Assembly (NCBI GenBank): GCA_020073385.1
Contig: JAIQFH010000021.1
Location: forward strand, 44,893 to 108,892
Length of the DNA: 64,000 nt
Direction: 5' to 3'
Source of the DNA: Terriglobia bacterium
GTDB taxonomy: Bacteria; Acidobacteriota; Terriglobia; Terriglobales; Acidobacteriaceae
In this document: positions 54,126 through 63,511 of the stretch, in pieces
How the letters are laid out: each line of letters begins with the position of its first letter
Position numbering within the stretch: the first letter of the stretch is position 1
Notes under the pieces: model-generated
Database searches by the model: none
Told to the model about the DNA's origin: nothing
The model's input: only the letters and a program-made list of their open reading frames with translations
Program-made: the position numbers and the translations under genes

Positions 54126-54445
54126 AGGGGTATTGCTCGAAAGTCAGGGCGCTGGCGGAAGGCAATGACACGTACCTGCACCTGGAGAAGCTGCGTCTTC
54201 CGGAAGGGTGTGAGCCACGAGAATGCGACGCGCTGTTGCGTCCGTTTCCTGGGGCTGACGGGTATCCCTCCCAGCTTTATTTTTCGGTGCAGGTCAGCTC
54301 GTCCTATACGCGGAACTGGAATGTCAGCAACGTCCGGATTTGCGAGAAAAACTGGTTCGCGTTTTCGTGGCGGGTGACGCCGTCGTCGCCGACGCTGGGG
54401 CAGATACTCGTGGGCCATCTGACAGGTTTCACGAAGGAAAAATGA
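54092..54445 (+). CDS. E2-like protein of the ubiquitin-type operon
   Basis: The 117-residue protein matches the prokaryotic E2-like group found in multiubiquitin operons: LPEGCEPRECDALLRPFPGADGYP, then NWNVSNVRICEKNWFAFSWRV. Cysteines are C15, C40, C45 and C84; none is placed with certainty as the E2 active site, so it may be a non-canonical E2. ATG 54092 follows GGGGGC and overlaps the ubiquitin-like gene; its stop overlaps the JAMM gene (ATGA). Confidence 0.65.
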   Translation: MEYAKEQIEALKGYCSKVRALAEGNDTYLHLEKLRLPEGCEPRECDALLRPFPGADGYPSQLYFSVQVSSSYTRNWNVSNVRICEKNWFAFSWRVTPSSPTLGQILVGHLTGFTKEK

Positions 54446-54966
54446 AGATCGAGATCAGGCTCACAGGATCGCTCCATCGAGAAATTCTCCGGGACTTGGC
54501 CCGGCGGCACCCGTTCGCCGCGGAACGGGTCGGGTTTGTTTTTGGCCGGATGGGATCGCTGGCGGGTGAGGGCAGGCTCATCCTTCTTACTCGGTATCAT
54601 TCGATTCCTGACGATCAATACGTCGATGACCCCGCGGTCGGAGCCAGGATCGGCAGCGATGCCATCACGGCTGCGATGCAGGCGATCTACTACGGCCGAC
54701 CGGCTCGGGAAGGAGTCTTCCATATTCATGTACATCCGCACAGGGGCGAGACGGGGATGAGCGGAGTGGATGCCCGCGAAACTCCAAAGATGATGCCCGG
54801 ATTTCAATCGGTCGGGCGCGAAGCGGCGCACGGCATCATCATTCTTAGTCTCGACCACGGCGCGGGCTGGGTGTGGCTGCCCGGCCGCAAGGAGCTGGTG
54901 GCCGCGGGCAGCATCAGCGTGATTGGCAAACCGCTGGGCGTTTTTGAAAAGGGGGCGCGCCGGTGA
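54442..54966 (+). CDS. JAMM/JAB isopeptidase
   Basis: The 174-residue protein has a complete JAMM zinc site: E28 (AERVGF), H96-V-H98-P, S107 and D110 (HVHPHRGETGMSGVD). In ubiquitin-like systems this peptidase trims the ubiquitin-like precursor and removes conjugates. Start and stop overlap neighbours by 4 bases (ATGA; GTGA), so translation is coupled through the operon. Confidence 0.85.
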   Translation: MKIEIRLTGSLHREILRDLARRHPFAAERVGFVFGRMGSLAGEGRLILLTRYHSIPDDQYVDDPAVGARIGSDAITAAMQAIYYGRPAREGVFHIHVHPHRGETGMSGVDARETPKMMPGFQSVGREAAHGIIILSLDHGAGWVWLPGRKELVAAGSISVIGKPLGVFEKGARR

Positions 54967-55766
54967 GCAAGGAGCGTTTTTCGCGACAGTCGTTTCTCGG
55001 GTCTGACTCCGGTCAGCGGATCGCCCGCTGCACGATCGGCGTGCCCGGTCTTGGCGGCGGCGGATCGCACGTCATCCAGCAAGTGGCCCATGTCGGTTTT
55101 CAGGACTACGTGATTTACGACGGCGATATCGTCGAGGAATCGAATCTGAACCGGCTGGTGGGCGCAAAGTCGATTGATGTTCCGGCGCAAACGCCCAAGT
55201 TGCACATTGCGAAAATGATGATTCTCGGCCTGCAGCCGCAAGCAAGGATCAGAGGCTTTGCCGGCAGGTGGCAGGATAATCCCGAGCCGCTGCGGGAGTG
55301 CCAGATCGTCATCGGCGGCGTTGACAGCTACCAGGGCCGGCACGAACTTGAAGTGGCGTGCCGACGCTACATGATGCACTACATTGATATCGGTATGGAT
55401 GTTCACGGGCAGGACTCGCCGGTCATCGGCGGCCAGGTCATCCTCTCGTCGCCGGGGAACCTGTGCATGCGGTGCATGGGTTTCCTGACCGACCAAAAGA
55501 TCGCCGAAGAAGCGGCCCGCTACGGCAAGGCGGGGCCGCGGCCGCAGGTCGTCTGGCCGAACGGCGTTCTCGCCTCGACCGCCGTGGGGCTCGCCGTCGA
55601 TCTCGTCACTAACTGGACGCGCCGCGCGTTGCCTCACGCGTATCTTGTCTATGACGGAAATCAGGGCACCGTGAAAGAGAGCGTGACGCTGCGAAATCTC
55701 AAGATCGCGGCTTGCCCGCACTATTCCGGGATCGACGTCGGCGACCCAATTCTCATGGAGTTGTAG
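54963..55766 (+). CDS. ThiF/E1-like activating enzyme
   Basis: The 267-residue protein has the E1 adenylation fold: glycine-rich loop GLGGGG (29-34), YDGDIVEESNLNRL with D53 and R64, and a CMRC pair (C168, C171) near the site of zinc or catalytic cysteines. It would adenylate the ubiquitin-like C-terminus. It is a single-domain, compact E1, smaller than the E1 of characterised Bil systems. It closes the operon. Confidence 0.85.
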   Translation: MSKERFSRQSFLGSDSGQRIARCTIGVPGLGGGGSHVIQQVAHVGFQDYVIYDGDIVEESNLNRLVGAKSIDVPAQTPKLHIAKMMILGLQPQARIRGFAGRWQDNPEPLRECQIVIGGVDSYQGRHELEVACRRYMMHYIDIGMDVHGQDSPVIGGQVILSSPGNLCMRCMGFLTDQKIAEEAARYGKAGPRPQVVWPNGVLASTAVGLAVDLVTNWTRRALPHAYLVYDGNQGTVKESVTLRNLKIAACPHYSGIDVGDPILMEL

Positions 55767-55836
55767 AAAGTTGGTTTCATTGAAGATTCCAGTAACAACT
55801 GCCTAACTAGTGTGTTTTCAGAATTTGCGCTGACAC

Positions 55837-55863
55837 ATCAGAAGTGATCTGATAGCCTTTTAT
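55837..55863 (+). terminator. Possible terminator after the ubiquitin-like operon
   Basis: ATCAGA and TCTGAT form a perfect six-base stem around AGTGA (55837-55853), followed by AGCCTTTT. It lies ~70 bases after the E1-like gene. The stem is short and AT-rich, so strength is doubtful. Confidence 0.4.
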
Positions 55864-55941
55864 CTTCCCCCAATCACAACTGAGAGTTTTTGGCGGCGGA
55901 CAAGGAGGGTAGTCTGTCCGCTTGGAAGGATGCTAGCGTTG

Positions 55942-56472
55942 ATGAAGGGCACTTACGTCGTGTTGGTGTCGATGGCCGGAGCCCTGGTCTGGTTCTTCTG
56001 GCAGCGCAGACATTCGCGACGGCGAGCGGATATTTCAGGAGATGGCGAGGCCAGGAGCGATCATGTTGCGCAAGAAACCAGCATTGCCGCGCCAGACACC
56101 GGACACTCCCTAGCGTCCACGGTCGAATCCACGTTCAAGCCGCCGTCCGAGCAGACCGGTGAAGTAGCTAGAGAACCTGATCTCGAAATTCAACCGGTTG
56201 CTGCAGCCGGGATTGAGCCAGACAGACAAACCGAAGAGATTTCCGTCGCGCAGCCGCGTTACGCAGAAATGTTTCCCGCCGAGGCACTTGCGATAGGAAA
56301 GAAGCCGGACCTTAGCTGTGAAGCACTTTGGCTTACTAGATACAGAACCGGCGAACTGCCGTCGTGCGCTGCAAGAAAAAGCCGCCAGTCATCTGGCGGC
56401 ATTCCGCAGCGTCGGTTGCTTCACGGTGTCTGGCATGGGGGCCTGCGCAACGCCAATCCGAACAAATGCTAA
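55942..56472 (+). CDS. Hypothetical single-pass membrane protein, 3' end doubtful
   Basis: The product starts MKGTYVVLVSMAGALVWFFW, a membrane helix, then a disordered polar region. After ~125 residues the frame crosses a terminator hairpin that belongs to the opposite strand (56376-56400), so the C-terminal part may not be genuine, and another frame looks as coding there. A frameshift near 56320 is possible. No family recognised; ATG 55930 is an alternative start. Confidence 0.4.
   Translation: MKGTYVVLVSMAGALVWFFWQRRHSRRRADISGDGEARSDHVAQETSIAAPDTGHSLASTVESTFKPPSEQTGEVAREPDLEIQPVAAAGIEPDRQTEEISVAQPRYAEMFPAEALAIGKKPDLSCEALWLTRYRTGELPSCAARKSRQSSGGIPQRRLLHGVWHGGLRNANPNKC
56376..56400 (-). terminator. 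Rho-independent terminator of the secreted-protein gene
   Basis: GCCGCCAG (56381-56388) and CTGGCGGC (56393-56400) form a perfect eight-base GC-rich stem with a TCAT loop. Read on the minus strand it is followed by TTTTT. It lies 76 bases after the stop of the leftward gene at 56476. Confidence 0.8.
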
Positions 56473-56475
56473 CGC

Positions 56476-57279
56476 CTATTGCTTCCTAGTCGCTTCATAG
56501 AACAGGAACCCGGGGTCAGTCACAATGAGATGCACCTCCGTCGACTCCCCCTGGCCAACGATCCATCCTTGTTCGTGAACCACGCCCACGGCCGTGCTGG
56601 CGATATCAACCGATATCATGCAACCATTGGTGACCGCATAAGTCCCAGTGAAAGTGTCCGGGATCATGGTGCCGTTCAGCATGATCGTGTCGCTGCCGAA
56701 GAAGTTGCCTCTGCCGTCATAGGTGACGGTTCCGACATGGGAGATTGGAGCGGGCGGAGTGAGCGCTGTAACTGTACCCTCGCCAAAGAGGGCGTAGGAA
56801 CCCTTAAGAGTTGATAGAGAACAGTGCTCGGGGCGAATCCTTTTATTGGTCCCAAGCGCGACCCATCCAGGATCCGTCACCACGAAGCGCGTTTCTTGCA
56901 ACATGCCGCTACCGGTGATTGTCCCGGTGAAGTGGAGGGTTTCCCCGTTGCCCGTGTGTTCGCCCGAATACGTGCAGTCTGGGTTCACGGTATAGGTCCC
57001 CGCGAAGGTGCCTATTTCACCAGCACCCCCCCCTTCCACGTTGGCGATAGACCCGCCCGAAAGATTGCCATGGCCGTCGAAGTGGATGGTTCCACTGATG
57101 ACGAGCCGAAGTGCGGGGTCTCCAATCAGGGTGGCGGGGGACTGCCCAAAAAAGCCGAAACTGCCGTGGAGGGTTGCCAGCGAGCAATGTTTTGCGTGTG
57201 CAGCATCCATTTGGGCCGCAAGCGGAACAGCGGTCAGGACGAGCGCCAACATAAGGATGTGTGCTTTCCTGAATTTCAT
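56476..57279 (-). CDS. Secreted protein with two repeated domains
   Basis: The 267-residue protein has a signal peptide (MKFRKAHILMLALVLTAVPLAA) and two similar ~115-residue repeats, each starting HCSLATLHGSF / HCSLSTLKGSY and containing G-TYDG-GN and GTYTV/TYAVT...C motifs, ending in VVTDPGW / IVTDPGF. The fold looks beta-rich and is likely periplasmic or surface-exposed. ATG 57279 follows GAGGAGG. Function unknown; such proteins are common in acidobacteria by my recollection. Confidence 0.75.
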   Translation of the reverse strand: MKFRKAHILMLALVLTAVPLAAQMDAAHAKHCSLATLHGSFGFFGQSPATLIGDPALRLVISGTIHFDGHGNLSGGSIANVEGGGAGEIGTFAGTYTVNPDCTYSGEHTGNGETLHFTGTITGSGMLQETRFVVTDPGWVALGTNKRIRPEHCSLSTLKGSYALFGEGTVTALTPPAPISHVGTVTYDGRGNFFGSDTIMLNGTMIPDTFTGTYAVTNGCMISVDIASTAVGVVHEQGWIVGQGESTEVHLIVTDPGFLFYEATRKQ

Positions 57280-57503
57280 AAGCGAACCTCCTCTGGTGGA
57301 AAAGACGACCACTGCCAGATTGACGGTTAATCTGGTGGGGATCGTTCGCCCTACATTGTCGAGGCACATGCCGCGCAGGTGAATAGACCGCAGCTTTATT
57401 CGCCCTTTAATCTTCCTTTCCATGCATCTCGCTGAAGACAAACGATTGACGGGCGTTCAGACCGGGCGTAGCCTATGCTTGTGGTCGGGATTGGAGCGGG
57501 ACA

Positions 57504-59258
57504 ATGTCTCACCTCGTCCGCTTCGACTGCTTCGAGGCCGATCTGGATATCGGCGAACTGCGCAAGCGTGGCATCCGCATTCCTCTCCGCGATCAGCCTT
57601 TTCAAGTGCTCAGCTCGCTGCTTGAGCGCCCTGGCCAACTAATCACGCGCGAAGAGCTGCGCCAGCGGCTTTGGCGCGACGGAGTGTTCGTTGACTTCGA
57701 CAATAGCCTGAACATCGCGGTCGCGCGCCTACGCGGGGCGCTGAACGACTCCGCCGAGCACCCCCGCTTTATTGAGACGCTCCCCAAGCGGGGTTACCGC
57801 TTCATTGCAGAGGTGCATCCGGTTCGTTTCCCATCAGCAGAAGTCGCCGCGCGCAGAGCCAGGCTGTTAGTTCTTCCGTTCGTGAACCTCAGCGGCGACC
57901 CGGGCGAGGAGCACTTCGCCGACGCCATGACCGACGAGGTCATTACCGCAATCGCGGCTCTTTCGCCCGAGCATCTCGGCGTCATCGCCCGCACCACTGC
58001 GATGCACTACAAAGGCAGTCGCAAGGACGTGGGACAGATCGGCCGCGAACTTGCGGTGGACTACGTTGTGGAAGGCGGCGTCCGCCGCGCCGCGGGCCGA
58101 ATCGCCAGCAACATCCAGTTGATCCAGGTCAGAGACCAGACCCACCTGTTCGCCAGGAAATATGACGCCGATATGGGTGACATCTTCCAGCTGCAGAGCG
58201 CGGTGGCCCAAGCCATCGCGGGCCATATCCCTGGCCTCGCCTGCACGCTTACCGCAGCGACCCACGCCGATGGACGTGTCAGAAGGCCGGAGAACCTCGT
58301 CGCCTATAACGAATACATTGAGGGCCGGCACGAGATGGCCAAGATGACCCCCGACAGCCTGGATGCGGCAAGACAGCACTTGGAGAAAGCGATCGCCTGT
58401 GATCCCGAGTTTGCGCTCGCCCACGATGCCTTGGCCGAAACTTACTGGTACTTCGGGTATTTAGGCCTTGTCGCCCCACGGCAAGCAGCTTCGGCGGGCA
58501 TCGTTCACGCTCTGCGAGCCGTCGAGCTCGACACCTCACGCGCCGAAACCCATGCTCTGCTGGGCGAGTTTCACCGCATGGGCATGTATAACTGGGGCGA
58601 GGTGGAACGTGAAATGGCGCTCGCTCGACGACTGGACCGGAACTCGCCCCTGGTCCGCCTGCGCTACGCCCTCGCCTGCTTGATGCCGCACAACCGTATG
58701 GAGGAGGCGGCCTCGGAACTCGAGGGGCTCCTCGACCTAGACCCCCTCTCCCTCGTGGGGCGGTTCTGGCTGGCCATCGCTCTGGTGCTCGGTCGCAAGT
58801 ATGAACGAGGGATCAAGGAGGGCAGAAGACTGCTGGCTCTCGACCCGAATTATTACGGCGCTTATTTCGCCATCGCAGTCGGCCACCGCTCGCAAGGGGG
58901 ATACGCGGAAGCGGTTGCCTTCCACCGCAGGGCCGTCGAACTGTCGGGCGGCACAGCCGCCATGTGGGGCTGGCTGGGTCTCTCGTTAGGGCTGGCCAAT
59001 GAGACCGCCGAAGCCCGGGATGTGCTGCGCAGGCTTCACGAAATGGCGGCCAAAGGCTATGTGCCTCCGACAAGCTTCGCCTGGACCCATCTCGGCCTGG
59101 GCGAAATAGATACCGCCTTCGAATGGCTCAATCGCGCCATCGAAGTGTGCGATCAGTTGTTGATGCCGATCAAGAGTTATCCCTTCTTAGATCCCATCCG
59201 CTCGGACCCCCGCTTCGTAGGCATCCTCCGCAAGATGAACCTGGAACCCCAAACATGA
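57504..59258 (+). CDS. Winged-helix (OmpR/CadC-type) regulator with TolB-like and TPR domains
   Basis: The 584-residue protein has an OmpR-type winged helix (residues ~1-100; PLRDQPFQVLSSLLERPGQLITREELRQRLW), a TolB-N/FlgO-like segment (~115-245; LLVLPFVNLSGDPGEEHFADAMTDEVI) and TPR repeats to the C-terminus. No membrane helix is seen, so it is a soluble regulator. It is convergent with the TonB receptor gene. Confidence 0.85.
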   Translation: MSHLVRFDCFEADLDIGELRKRGIRIPLRDQPFQVLSSLLERPGQLITREELRQRLWRDGVFVDFDNSLNIAVARLRGALNDSAEHPRFIETLPKRGYRFIAEVHPVRFPSAEVAARRARLLVLPFVNLSGDPGEEHFADAMTDEVITAIAALSPEHLGVIARTTAMHYKGSRKDVGQIGRELAVDYVVEGGVRRAAGRIASNIQLIQVRDQTHLFARKYDADMGDIFQLQSAVAQAIAGHIPGLACTLTAATHADGRVRRPENLVAYNEYIEGRHEMAKMTPDSLDAARQHLEKAIACDPEFALAHDALAETYWYFGYLGLVAPRQAASAGIVHALRAVELDTSRAETHALLGEFHRMGMYNWGEVEREMALARRLDRNSPLVRLRYALACLMPHNRMEEAASELEGLLDLDPLSLVGRFWLAIALVLGRKYERGIKEGRRLLALDPNYYGAYFAIAVGHRSQGGYAEAVAFHRRAVELSGGTAAMWGWLGLSLGLANETAEARDVLRRLHEMAAKGYVPPTSFAWTHLGLGEIDTAFEWLNRAIEVCDQLLMPIKSYPFLDPIRSDPRFVGILRKMNLEPQT

Positions 59259-59305
59259 AATCGATTGACACTGCAAAGTGCGACGCCGTGACTGACGATT
59301 GAAGC

Positions 59306-59328
59306 CCCGGGCCGAATTGTGGCCTGGG
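59306..59328. terminator. Hairpin between convergent genes
   Basis: CCCGGGCC (59306-59313) pairs with GGCCTGGG (59321-59328), one G-T, around a seven-base loop. It lies between the stops of the regulator and the TonB receptor and may end transcription from both sides; no T-run is present. Confidence 0.4.
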
Positions 59329-59332
59329 TCGG

Positions 59333-62300
59333 TTAGAACTTGCACATTAAGGAGAACTCGATCGCGCGTGGCGCACCCAGCGAGTTCACTCCCGAGCCGA
59401 AGCCCAAGCGGAGGGAGTTGGGCTGCGGGCTGATGGTGCCGTTGGCTGAGCCGGGCGTCCCGTCCAACACCTGACTGAATGGGACTGCCGGCCCGTCGAA
59501 GTTGGCGAAGTTGAACAGATTATAGAAGGTGACCCCCGGCCGAATCTCAAATCGCTCCTTGAACTTATAGGCCCAGCTTAACCTTAAGTCCAGCGTCTTG
59601 AGCCAACCCTGTCCCACTGCTCCCCGTGGTGCCGGTTGCAAAGGCCCAAATGGACTCGTGGCCGTAGGGGTGCTGCCGCCGATGACCCCGCCCAGCTGTT
59701 GCAGTTGGGTTAGAGTGAACAAGTTGTTGTTGATGAGCACCTGGCCCGCGGGAGTGGGCTGCCCCACCATGGTGCTGTTGAACTTAGCAATCTTCTGATT
59801 CAGGCCCTTGACCCCAAAATCGCGGCCAAACGAGCCGAGGTTGCTGCCTGGCAGGAGATCACCCAATCCGCCATTGGAACCGACACTGCCATCGCCGGTG
59901 CCATCGCCCGTGATGTCAGTCTGGAAAATCCCACCCCCAGTCCCGCTCACCGGGAGAATCACATTCAATGGCAACGGGCTATCGAAGTGTGAGGTTAGTC
60001 CGAGCTGAAAGCCTTCGGGCAGCTGCATATACCCGCCGAACGAAAGCTGGTGGGTACGATCCAGACCGTTCGGTCCAAGATAATCTCGCGGTGCAGCGTT
60101 GTCTTGCGAGAAGTTAATGAAATCGCTGTCCCGCGCACTCGATACGTAGCGCGAGAACGCGTAGGAGATCTGCATGTTTATGTACAGGATACCGGGCACT
60201 GGATTATGGATATTCTGCCTCAACGAAGTCTGCAGCCCGCTGTAGACCGAGCGCCCGATCGGGAACAGCATTTGATTGGCACCAACATTCGGGTTGATTC
60301 CCGGGAAAGCCGCTCCGTTATCTGACGTCAGGCAGGTGGTTGCTGCGGCATTGCAGGTAAGAGCAGCCGGAAATCCAGAGAGCGAGGAGTAGCCGGAATT
60401 CAGACCTCCTGTGATGGGATTCCCAGAGCTATCGAATCTTGCGGCTGCGTAATCCGCGATGCGTGCCCCTGCGGCGATCGCGCAGTTGATGTCTGCGCTC
60501 GTTGTCCCCGTGCCGCATCCGAAGGCAGCGTTCGTGGCGGAAATGGCGGTCAGTGCCGCGTTTCTATTGAAAAAGCGCGCGTCCCCAACGTGATTAGTAT
60601 CGCTAATCAGTAAGTTGCGGGTGGCCACATTGCGGAGATAGTCGACCGTTAGCACCAGTCCCGACCGAATCTCCCGCTGGATCCCGATATTCATTTGCAC
60701 GGACCGCGGCGCCACGTACTTCGGAGCAAATAGCTGGGTGCCAGTAATGTAGATGCCATCCGTGAGTGTACTGCCAATAAACGAAAGATTGGTGGCCGCA
60801 CCTTGCACCAGCGTAAAGTCCTGATAATCTTTCTGCAGTTGAATAAGCTGCAAAGCTACGTTTCCGATCGGCTGGCCGCAAACATTGGCTGGGTCTATGC
60901 TGGTCGGGAATGGCGGTGGGCCCGGCGACGCACCACTGGCACAAACTTGCTGAGATCCAAAGAAGAGACCCTTTTGTAACCGGGCCGGACGATCAAAGAG
61001 GCTGTTGTTCCAGATCGAATTTTCGTAGAACAGCCCGATGCCGCCACGAATCACAGTCTTACCAGCGCCCTTTGGATCCCAGGCAAAACCTAACTGAGGA
61101 GCGAAGTTGTGATTCGGCTGACTTACGCGGTTGCCTAACCCTGAATAAAAGTGGTTATTGAACTGGTCGAGCACCGCTATCGGTGCGATGTCGCTGTCTG
61201 TCCTCCCCGTATCACGCACGTAACGCAGACCGGCAGTTACGGTCAAATTGGGCTTCACCTTCCACGAATCACCGAAATACCAGGAGAAGCGGTTATCGGG
61301 CCCCTGGCCTCCTCCCGGCAATCCGAAAGCTGGAAGCTCCGAAGAGAACCCTTGTCCATTGCCCAGAATGACACTAATTGCGGGATAATTCAGCGGGTTG
61401 CCCGCTCCCCCGGGCAATACGAGACAGGTTGCACCGCAGGAGTTAGTTGGGGCCCCGACCGCTGGTGCCGAGGCCAAAAACTTACTGAAGCCCCCGCGGT
61501 GAATGTGATTGACTCCAACCCCGAAGCGAAAGATGTGATTCTTAAAAGGCTTGCTGCCGTCGTACTTGATTTGATGATTGGACTGCATGCTCGCTTGCGG
61601 GGCCATAATGCTCGGCCCGGAGCAGAAGACGTCGAGTCCTGCAACCATACAGGTGGGATTCGCACCAATCGCCAGCTCGATGCCCGGTGCCGGATTAAAA
61701 ATACTGGAACCGGTTACTGCGTCCTCAATGCCGTTTTCAAACTTCATGTATCCAAACCGGATGCTGTGCGTGAAGGTGCCAGTAGTGAAATCGATACCGA
61801 TCAAATGGCCGCGCGCATGATTCACATTGGCAAAAGGCTGGAAGGCGTTGGGAATAAGCGGCAGCACGCTCTTGTTCTGATCATAGTTAAAGCGATAGAA
61901 AAGTTTGTACCGGGCCACCTGCCAGTCGAGGCGCTCAAGCGTCTCCGTCTCACGAAATGGCGAGCTGAAACTGCCCCGGAGCGCTTCAAATGGTGGCCCC
62001 GGCAGAACCGGGTTGATCAGGTCCTGCTTTGTCCGTTCGGCATCGAGGAAGAAAAACAACTTGTCTTTCAAAATCGGCCCGCCCAGACTGCCGCCAAACT
62101 GATTGCGCTGAAATGGATTGGCGGAGGCCCCGGGCATAGCGGCACTCAGCACCTGGTCGCGGAAATAGTAGAACCCATCCCCGTGCAAGCTGTTGGTGCC
62201 CGATTTCGTGATCACGTTGACAGAACCGGAAGAAGTCAACTCCGTAGACAGGTCGAGCGACGACTGCTGGAGCGCCAACTCCTGAATCGCCCCTAACGGA

Positions 62301-62965
62301 AGATTCTGTGTGGTCGTCCCGACAGTTTCATCGCTGATATCAATTCCATCCACCTCGATGCGGGCAGTGCGGCCAAAACGGCCCCCGAATGAAACCGACG
62401 AAAATCCATTCTTCGTGGGATCAAATGTCGCGCCATCCTGAATCTGCACACCCGGCTCGAGTTGAGCGAGGTCAAGAAAGTTGCGCCCGTTGATTGGCAG
62501 ATTTTCGATTTGTTGCGATGTAAGAACACCCTGCACCGTGGCCTGCTCGGTGTTCACGGCCAGTGTGGAGCCGCGCACCTCGATGACCTGCACACTTTCA
62601 CCCACAGGCAGTCGAGTGTTGGCCGCTGCGGTGGTGTTTACCTCAATCACGACGGGCAATTCGACGGTCTGGAACCCCTTGGCCTCAACCCGGACGGTAT
62701 ATTGGCCAGGCATCAAAGCACCTGAGGCGTAAATACCGGACGAAGTCGTTGTCGTCTCAGTGACCTGGTTTGTCCCTGTGTTGCGTATGGAAATCTTGGC
62801 TCCGGGCACTACTGCGCCCGATGGGTCTGTCACCGTACCTTGGATACTGCCCGTCGAGATGGTGGTCTGGGCGAACGTCAGCGTGCATAGAACCAACACA
62901 CCCAGTAGAGATGAGACAGAGGAGGCATATCGTCTGACGGCATTCGACAACATGCGAGTCGTCAC
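59333..62965 (-). CDS. TonB-dependent receptor with carboxypeptidase-regulatory-like domain
   Basis: The ~1210-residue outer-membrane protein has a signal peptide, an N-terminal carboxypeptidase-regulatory-like (Ig-like) domain (~35-125; GSIQGTVTDPSGAVVPGAKISI), a plug domain (~130-240) and a long beta-barrel ending in aromatic F (LMCKF), as in Oar-type receptors abundant in Acidobacteriota. It probably imports or senses large or polysaccharide-derived compounds. GTG 62965 follows AAGGAGG by 5 bases. Confidence 0.9.
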   Translation of the reverse strand: MTTRMLSNAVRRYASSVSSLLGVLVLCTLTFAQTTISTGSIQGTVTDPSGAVVPGAKISIRNTGTNQVTETTTTSSGIYASGALMPGQYTVRVEAKGFQTVELPVVIEVNTTAAANTRLPVGESVQVIEVRGSTLAVNTEQATVQGVLTSQQIENLPINGRNFLDLAQLEPGVQIQDGATFDPTKNGFSSVSFGGRFGRTARIEVDGIDISDETVGTTTQNLPLGAIQELALQQSSLDLSTELTSSGSVNVITKSGTNSLHGDGFYYFRDQVLSAAMPGASANPFQRNQFGGSLGGPILKDKLFFFLDAERTKQDLINPVLPGPPFEALRGSFSSPFRETETLERLDWQVARYKLFYRFNYDQNKSVLPLIPNAFQPFANVNHARGHLIGIDFTTGTFTHSIRFGYMKFENGIEDAVTGSSIFNPAPGIELAIGANPTCMVAGLDVFCSGPSIMAPQASMQSNHQIKYDGSKPFKNHIFRFGVGVNHIHRGGFSKFLASAPAVGAPTNSCGATCLVLPGGAGNPLNYPAISVILGNGQGFSSELPAFGLPGGGQGPDNRFSWYFGDSWKVKPNLTVTAGLRYVRDTGRTDSDIAPIAVLDQFNNHFYSGLGNRVSQPNHNFAPQLGFAWDPKGAGKTVIRGGIGLFYENSIWNNSLFDRPARLQKGLFFGSQQVCASGASPGPPPFPTSIDPANVCGQPIGNVALQLIQLQKDYQDFTLVQGAATNLSFIGSTLTDGIYITGTQLFAPKYVAPRSVQMNIGIQREIRSGLVLTVDYLRNVATRNLLISDTNHVGDARFFNRNAALTAISATNAAFGCGTGTTSADINCAIAAGARIADYAAARFDSSGNPITGGLNSGYSSLSGFPAALTCNAAATTCLTSDNGAAFPGINPNVGANQMLFPIGRSVYSGLQTSLRQNIHNPVPGILYINMQISYAFSRYVSSARDSDFINFSQDNAAPRDYLGPNGLDRTHQLSFGGYMQLPEGFQLGLTSHFDSPLPLNVILPVSGTGGGIFQTDITGDGTGDGSVGSNGGLGDLLPGSNLGSFGRDFGVKGLNQKIAKFNSTMVGQPTPAGQVLINNNLFTLTQLQQLGGVIGGSTPTATSPFGPLQPAPRGAVGQGWLKTLDLRLSWAYKFKERFEIRPGVTFYNLFNFANFDGPAVPFSQVLDGTPGSANGTISPQPNSLRLGFGSGVNSLGAPRAIEFSLMCKF

Positions 62966-63178
62966 GAGCACCTCCTTCGTGAAGGTCAAGGCGCGCTCGG
63001 GTGGATCGCCGGTTCTTCCCACGCAGAAAATCTCCCTACTTCACTCCCGTCTCCCCGTTTGGGTCCCAAGAAAGTGGTAGAGAGTCCCGCTTTCGCTGTC
63101 AGCCGAGCATCACAAGTTTAAAGGACTCAACGTCTTGTTTATGTGACTGCTGTCACCGCTCAATGATCCGGGTTGCGG

Positions 63179-63511
63179 TTAGATCTTGGTATTTTGGAAC
63201 GCGACGATTTGCCACTTCTCGTGTTCCTTGACGACGATCAACGTTGGGCGGGTTTCTATTTCGCGTGCTTCGCTGCCTTCCTTACACTTCACGTGCGCTC
63301 GGGCGAATGCTCCCGCGAGATCGGGGCGCAGAAAGCGGATGCTCCGTAGCGAGAAATTGGCATGGCTACCTCTGTAGATCGTCTCGAAGATTGTTCCGGT
63401 GCGGCGCCTCTATGGCGGCCCACCTGTCCAACTGTCCCCAAGAATGTGAATGAAGTTGGCATCGGCGGCAAACATCGCTGCAAAGCTGGCTGCGGCTTTG
63501 TCCAAATCGCC
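63179..63511 (-). pseudogene. Decayed SnoaL-like (SgcJ/EcaC-type) gene
   Basis: One minus-strand frame reads as a SnoaL-like protein: DKAAASFAAMFAADANFIHILG, then after an in-frame TAG (63410-63412) TGTIFETIYRG and ...RPTLIVVKEHEKWQIVAFQNTKI to a TAA at 63179. A stop also precedes the first conserved residues, so the 5' end is missing. The gene is disrupted in two places and is not expected to give a full protein. Confidence 0.7.

Larger units (their letters stand above)
36961..55766. mobile_element. Second integrated element with integrase beside tRNA 3' end (right limit not found)
   Basis: A xis-int pair lies 134 bases downstream of the tRNA-Asp 3' half, the usual place for a tRNA-targeting element. 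Cargo to 55.8 kb is typical of mobile DNA: ArdC-like antirestriction, XRE-ImmA, DndC-like protein and a ubiquitin-like operon. I found no further tRNA-Asp 3' repeat in the window, so the right end given is only the last gene that fits this cargo. Confidence 0.4.

Noticed and set aside
59333..63022. Rightward frames in the TonB receptor, including one of 381 codons
   Set aside because: They are antisense to a receptor with clear domains and lack motifs and ribosome binding sites.
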